Source: Boseongicola sp. SB0675_bin_26 | GTDB lineage: Bacteria; Pseudomonadota; Alphaproteobacteria; Rhodobacterales; Rhodobacteraceae | NCBI GenBank assembly: GCA_009843725.1 | Contig: VYCX01000136.1 | Span: 1 to 8,864, forward strand | Length of the DNA: 8,864 bases | Direction of reading: 5' to 3' | Shown here: positions 6,158 to 8,864 of the stretch, piece after piece | Layout: every line of letters begins with the position of its first letter | How positions within the stretch are numbered: the stretch's first letter is position 1 | Notes under the pieces: generated by a model | What the model was told of the DNA's origin: nothing | Database searches by the model: none | What the model saw: only the letters and a program-made list of their open reading frames with translations | Translations under genes and position numbers: made by a program

Positions 6158-7885
6158 ATGCAAGGAAGTGACGATGCGGCACGCATGACAGCCGGCGGAG
6201 CGCTGTTCGGCAAGCTGAAGGCGCTTGGCGTCAGCCACGTGTTCGCGAACTCTGGAACGGACTTCCCGCCGATCATCGAGGGACTGATCGAGGCGCGCAA
6301 CAGGGGCGTCGACCTGCCGCAGGCAGTGACCGTGCCTCACGAACATGTCGCGGTCGGCATGGCGCACGGATACTACCAGATCTCGGGCCACGCCCAGGCC
6401 GTGCTGCTGCACACGAACGTCGGGCTCTCCAACGGGGCGACCGGCGCCATCAACGCCGCCTGCGACCAGGTCCCGATGTTCCTCATGTCGGGGCGGACAC
6501 CGGTTATGGAAGGCGGCCGCTTCGGCGCCCGCACAGTTCCGATCGGCTGGGGGCAGGAAATGCACGACCAGACGGCCCTCGTTCGCGAAGCCTGCAAATG
6601 GACTTACGAGCTGCGGTTCCCGGACCAGCTGTCGGACGTGCTGGACCGCGGCTGGACCATCGCCAATTCGGTTCCCAAAGGGCCGGTCTACCTGAGCCTG
6701 CCCCGGGAGGTCCTCTGCGAACCCTGCCCGCTCGACGGACTGGACGCAGGCTCGAGCATGGCGCCCGTCTCCGCTGCACCCGACCGCGCTGCACTGGCCA
6801 CTGCGGCGACCCTCCTGGCCAGGGCCGAGCGGCCGCTTGTCATCGCTCAACGGGGAGCGGGGTCGCAAGACGCCTTCATGGCGCTCACCAGGCTTGTCGA
6901 GGATTGGGCGTTCCCGCTGTCGCACTACTGGGCCAACCAGATCGCCATTCCCATGACGAGCCCGAGCCACGTCGACTGGTCTCCGGACGCGCTTGTCCGG
7001 GAGGCCGACGTCATTCTCGTCGTCAACGCCCTTGCGCCCTGGTGGCCCGATCGCGCCTCCCCGCCGCCGACGGCCAGAATCATCCAGCTTGGCCCCGACC
7101 CGCTCTTCGCCAGATCGTCCCCCATGCGAACGTTCCGTTCGGACGTCACGCTGGCCGGAGATACGGCGACCACGCTTCTCGAACTCGTTGCCGCCACGAA
7201 TGCACACGACAGGAACGAAGAGGACGTCGCCAAGCGCCGCGCCAGGATCGGCGCCCTTGCCGAGGAAAGCCGCAACGCTGTCCGAGACACGGCCCGGGCG
7301 GGAAATGGCTCGCCCATGTCGAAGGAATGGGTGAGCCACTGCCTCGGAAAGGCGGCAAAGGGCCGCAGGTCAAGCGTTTTCCATGAGCTCGGCTGTCCGT
7401 TGCCGCCCCTCGAACTGGAACATCATCTTTCCTATTTCCAGGAGCCGCATTCCGGCGGACTCGGCTGGGGCCTGCCCGCTGCCATGGGCGCGCAGCTTGC
7501 GGACCCCGAACGACTCGTCTTCGCCACGGTCGGCGATGGCAGCTACATGTTCGCGAACCCGGTCGCGTGCCATCAGGTCTGCGAGGCGCTTGGCCTGCCC
7601 GTCGTCACCCTGGTCCTGAACAACGAGGAATGGGGTGCCGTGCGCAGTTCGGTCACGGGGCTCTACGAGGACGGGCTGGCGGCCAGGTCGAACGACGTGC
7701 CCCTTACGTCGCTCAGCCCCAGCCCGGACTTTGCGGCGATAGCCGAGGCCAGCCGCGCATATGCCGAAACGGTTGTCGACGGAAAGGAGTTGCCGGGTGC
7801 GCTTGAGCGGGCAATCAACGTCGCGACCAAGGAGCGGCGGCAGGTCCTGCTGAACATCGCGATCAGGAAGTCCGGCCTGCGCTGA
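6158..7885 (+). CDS. Thiamine-diphosphate-requiring enzyme, acetolactate-synthase-like
   Basis: This 575-aa enzyme has the three-domain layout of the POX/AHAS superfamily, which cleaves or joins C-C bonds next to a carbonyl using ThDP and Mg2+. The N-terminal Pyr domain (about 10-190) carries the catalytic Glu62 in VTVPHEHVAVGMAHGYY. A central domain spans about 205-345. The C-terminal PP domain has the ThDP/Mg motif, from GDGSYMFANPVACHQV (459-474) to LNNEEWGAV (487-495). The pattern, including NSGTDFPPIIEGL and GGLGWGLPAAMGAQL, resembles a group usually named only 'thiamine pyrophosphate-requiring protein'; I cannot assign a substrate. The start is uncertain: TTG 6140, ATG 6158 and ATG 6185 are in frame. 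GGAG lies 12 nt before 6158, while similarity begins at 6185 (MTAGGALFGKL). It is divergent from the TRAP-sulfatase operon, which suggests co-regulation and a role in catabolising the imported compound. Decarboxylase, carboligase or acyltransferase activities are all possible. Confidence 0.88.
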   Translation: MQGSDDAARMTAGGALFGKLKALGVSHVFANSGTDFPPIIEGLIEARNRGVDLPQAVTVPHEHVAVGMAHGYYQISGHAQAVLLHTNVGLSNGATGAINAACDQVPMFLMSGRTPVMEGGRFGARTVPIGWGQEMHDQTALVREACKWTYELRFPDQLSDVLDRGWTIANSVPKGPVYLSLPREVLCEPCPLDGLDAGSSMAPVSAAPDRAALATAATLLARAERPLVIAQRGAGSQDAFMALTRLVEDWAFPLSHYWANQIAIPMTSPSHVDWSPDALVREADVILVVNALAPWWPDRASPPPTARIIQLGPDPLFARSSPMRTFRSDVTLAGDTATTLLELVAATNAHDRNEEDVAKRRARIGALAEESRNAVRDTARAGNGSPMSKEWVSHCLGKAAKGRRSSVFHELGCPLPPLELEHHLSYFQEPHSGGLGWGLPAAMGAQLADPERLVFATVGDGSYMFANPVACHQVCEALGLPVVTLVLNNEEWGAVRSSVTGLYEDGLAARSNDVPLTSLSPSPDFAAIAEASRAYAETVVDGKELPGALERAINVATKERRQVLLNIAIRKSGLR

Positions 7886-7923
7886 ACCGGGGCATCGTGC
7901 GCGTTCACGACATCCGCGTCTCG

Positions 7924-8808
7924 TCAGGAATCGCCGCGCGTTTCAACAAACCCGTAGAAGGCGGCGGCCGTGTCCCCGAAGACCGCCAGGTGCGCCTCGC
8001 CGGGCACCAGAGTCTCGTACGCTTCCACGATTGCACCGTAGTCCGAATACAGGCTGTCCACCGGGAAGTTCGATCCGAACATGCATCTCGTCATTCCGAA
8101 TTGCCCCAGGCAGGCCTCGACGACGGGCCGCACGCTGTCCCTCGTCCAGTCATGCTCGAACATGCCAAGCCCCGAGAGCTTGACCGAGACCTGCGAAAGC
8201 CCGCTCAGCCGCCCGAGGTCCCTCGCCCAAGCCTTGAGGCCGTCCGGGGACCGGTCATGCGGTGACCCTGCATGGCAAAGCGCAACGCGAGTTCCGGGAA
8301 CGTCCGACAGCACGTCCGCCATGGCGCCGTAGAGTTCGGGGACAATTTGCAGGTCAAAGCTCAATCCTCTCCGCCCGACTTCGCGCAGGCCCTCGACGAA
8401 GCGCGGGTCGTCCAGCAGATCGTTCGTGCCCGTCGCCCTGTCCTCTTCCGGTGCGCGGCCCACGATCTGCCGCACGCCGCGCACGGTCGGGAGTTCCTGC
8501 ATCCTGTCCAGTTCCTCCCCGAGCCGTTCCGAGGCGAGATCGGCAAAGACGACCTGCGCCATGGACCATTCCGGATTTGCATCCGCCACGTCCTGAACCC
8601 ACGACGCCTCCGCGAACGCGTCCTCGGCGCCCACCTGGATGTGGACAGACGCCTCGAACCCGCGTGCAGCGGCACGGAATTCCTCAAGAAGGTAGTTCCG
8701 CTGGATTGGTCCCGGATCGCCGAAGAACCGCCTGACGCCCCTGGCCATCAGCCACGGGTAATGCACGGCGGACAGGTCCCAGAGATGGTGATGCGCATCA
8801 ATTCTCAT
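7924..8808 (-). CDS. Amidohydrolase family protein (COG3618, lactonase-like)
   Basis: This 294-aa TIM-barrel metal-dependent hydrolase of the amidohydrolase-2 family (PF04909) is related to L-fuconolactonase, sugar-lactone lactonases and 2-pyrone-4,6-dicarboxylate lactonase. The N-terminal strand MRIDAHHHLWD supplies the HxH motif (His6, His8). CHAGSP places a conserved His at 179. VKLSGLGMF (209-217) and CMFGSNFPVDSLY (242-254) are the later barrel strands. Full length and the HHHLWD start at residue 1 support ATG 8808, although no good SD precedes it. In classical lactonases the last strand reads G-S/T-D-W-P with a catalytic Asp. Here that position is Asn247, with Asp251 following, a variant I recall in many alphaproteobacterial homologues. 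The gene ends 38 bp from the ThDP enzyme in convergent orientation, so it is a separate transcription unit. Cytoplasmic; probable substrate a lactone or related cyclic ester, possibly in the same pathway, unproven. Confidence 0.88.
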   Translation of the reverse strand: MRIDAHHHLWDLSAVHYPWLMARGVRRFFGDPGPIQRNYLLEEFRAAARGFEASVHIQVGAEDAFAEASWVQDVADANPEWSMAQVVFADLASERLGEELDRMQELPTVRGVRQIVGRAPEEDRATGTNDLLDDPRFVEGLREVGRRGLSFDLQIVPELYGAMADVLSDVPGTRVALCHAGSPHDRSPDGLKAWARDLGRLSGLSQVSVKLSGLGMFEHDWTRDSVRPVVEACLGQFGMTRCMFGSNFPVDSLYSDYGAIVEAYETLVPGEAHLAVFGDTAAAFYGFVETRGDS

Positions 8809-8828
8809 GTCACTGCTGTCCCAAGAAA

Positions 8829-8857
8829 ATCAGATTAACATTCCATAACTTTCTGAT
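8829..8857. promoter_or_regulatory. Possible operator or promoter segment upstream of the amidohydrolase gene
   Basis: The segment upstream of the start at 8808 is AT-rich compared with the rest of the window. It has an inverted repeat, ATCAGA (8829-8834) and TCTGAT (8852-8857), separated by 17 bp. On the minus strand a poor promoter-like pair, TTGCAT then GTTAAT 16 bp downstream, overlaps it. The arms are short, so this could be chance. The window ends just beyond it, so whether a regulator gene diverges from here is unknown. Confidence 0.25.
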
Positions 8858-8864
8858 GCAAATA

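Noticed and set aside
6125..7339. Minus-strand 404-codon open frame opposite the ThDP gene
   Set aside because: It has strongly biased Arg/Gly/Val composition with no domain pattern. It is antisense to a gene with clear ThDP-enzyme motifs.
7895..7910. TCGTG/CACGA stem between the convergent ThDP and amidohydrolase genes considered as a bidirectional terminator
   Set aside because: The stem is only 5 bp with a 6-nt loop and no flanking A- or T-run, so it is too weak to call.
1..8864. CRISPR array, insertion sequence ends, rRNA or origin of replication
   Set aside because: No regularly spaced repeats, paired terminal inverted repeats, rRNA blocks or DnaA-box clusters were seen on reading.

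Overview
The window looks like a chromosomal segment of a GC-rich alphaproteobacterium, perhaps Rhodobacterales or Rhodospirillales. The evidence is the high GC content, a TAXI-type TRAP transporter, an Rpn/YhgA-like gene fragment that resembles alphaproteobacterial members as I recall them, and a site fitting the alphaproteobacterial LexA box (GTTC-N7-GTTC). The assignment rests on recall of families, not on a search.

Layout. Positions 5-79 hold a tRNA-Glu(UUC). A minus-strand fragment of an Rpn (PD-(D/E)XK, 'putative transposase') gene ends only 9 bp beyond its CCA. About 185 bp upstream of that fragment is a sigma70-like promoter overlapped by a perfect GTTC-N7-GTTC box, followed by a 34-codon ORF of unknown nature. 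Positions 711-964 show no gene. A three-gene minus-strand operon follows, listed in transcription order: a TAXI substrate-binding protein (6047-4998), a fused TRAP permease (4881-2530) and a cytoplasmic Cys-type sulfatase (2533-965). The last two overlap by ATGA. A strong GC-rich hairpin lies between the binding protein and the permease.

Divergently, on the plus strand, is a thiamine-diphosphate enzyme of the acetolactate-synthase-like superfamily (6158-7885). It is separated from the transporter operon by a 110-bp regulatory region with a 12-bp repeated motif. Convergent to it, on the minus strand, is a COG3618-type amidohydrolase/lactonase-like enzyme (7924-8808).

Inferred working model: the TRAP system imports a small anionic organic compound, possibly a sulfate ester. 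The sulfatase has no signal peptide and is translationally coupled to the permease, so it would hydrolyse the compound in the cytosol. The ThDP enzyme (C-C bond cleavage or ligation) and the lactonase-like enzyme would then process the carbon skeleton. No substrate can be named from sequence, and no regulator or sulfatase-maturing enzyme is in the window.
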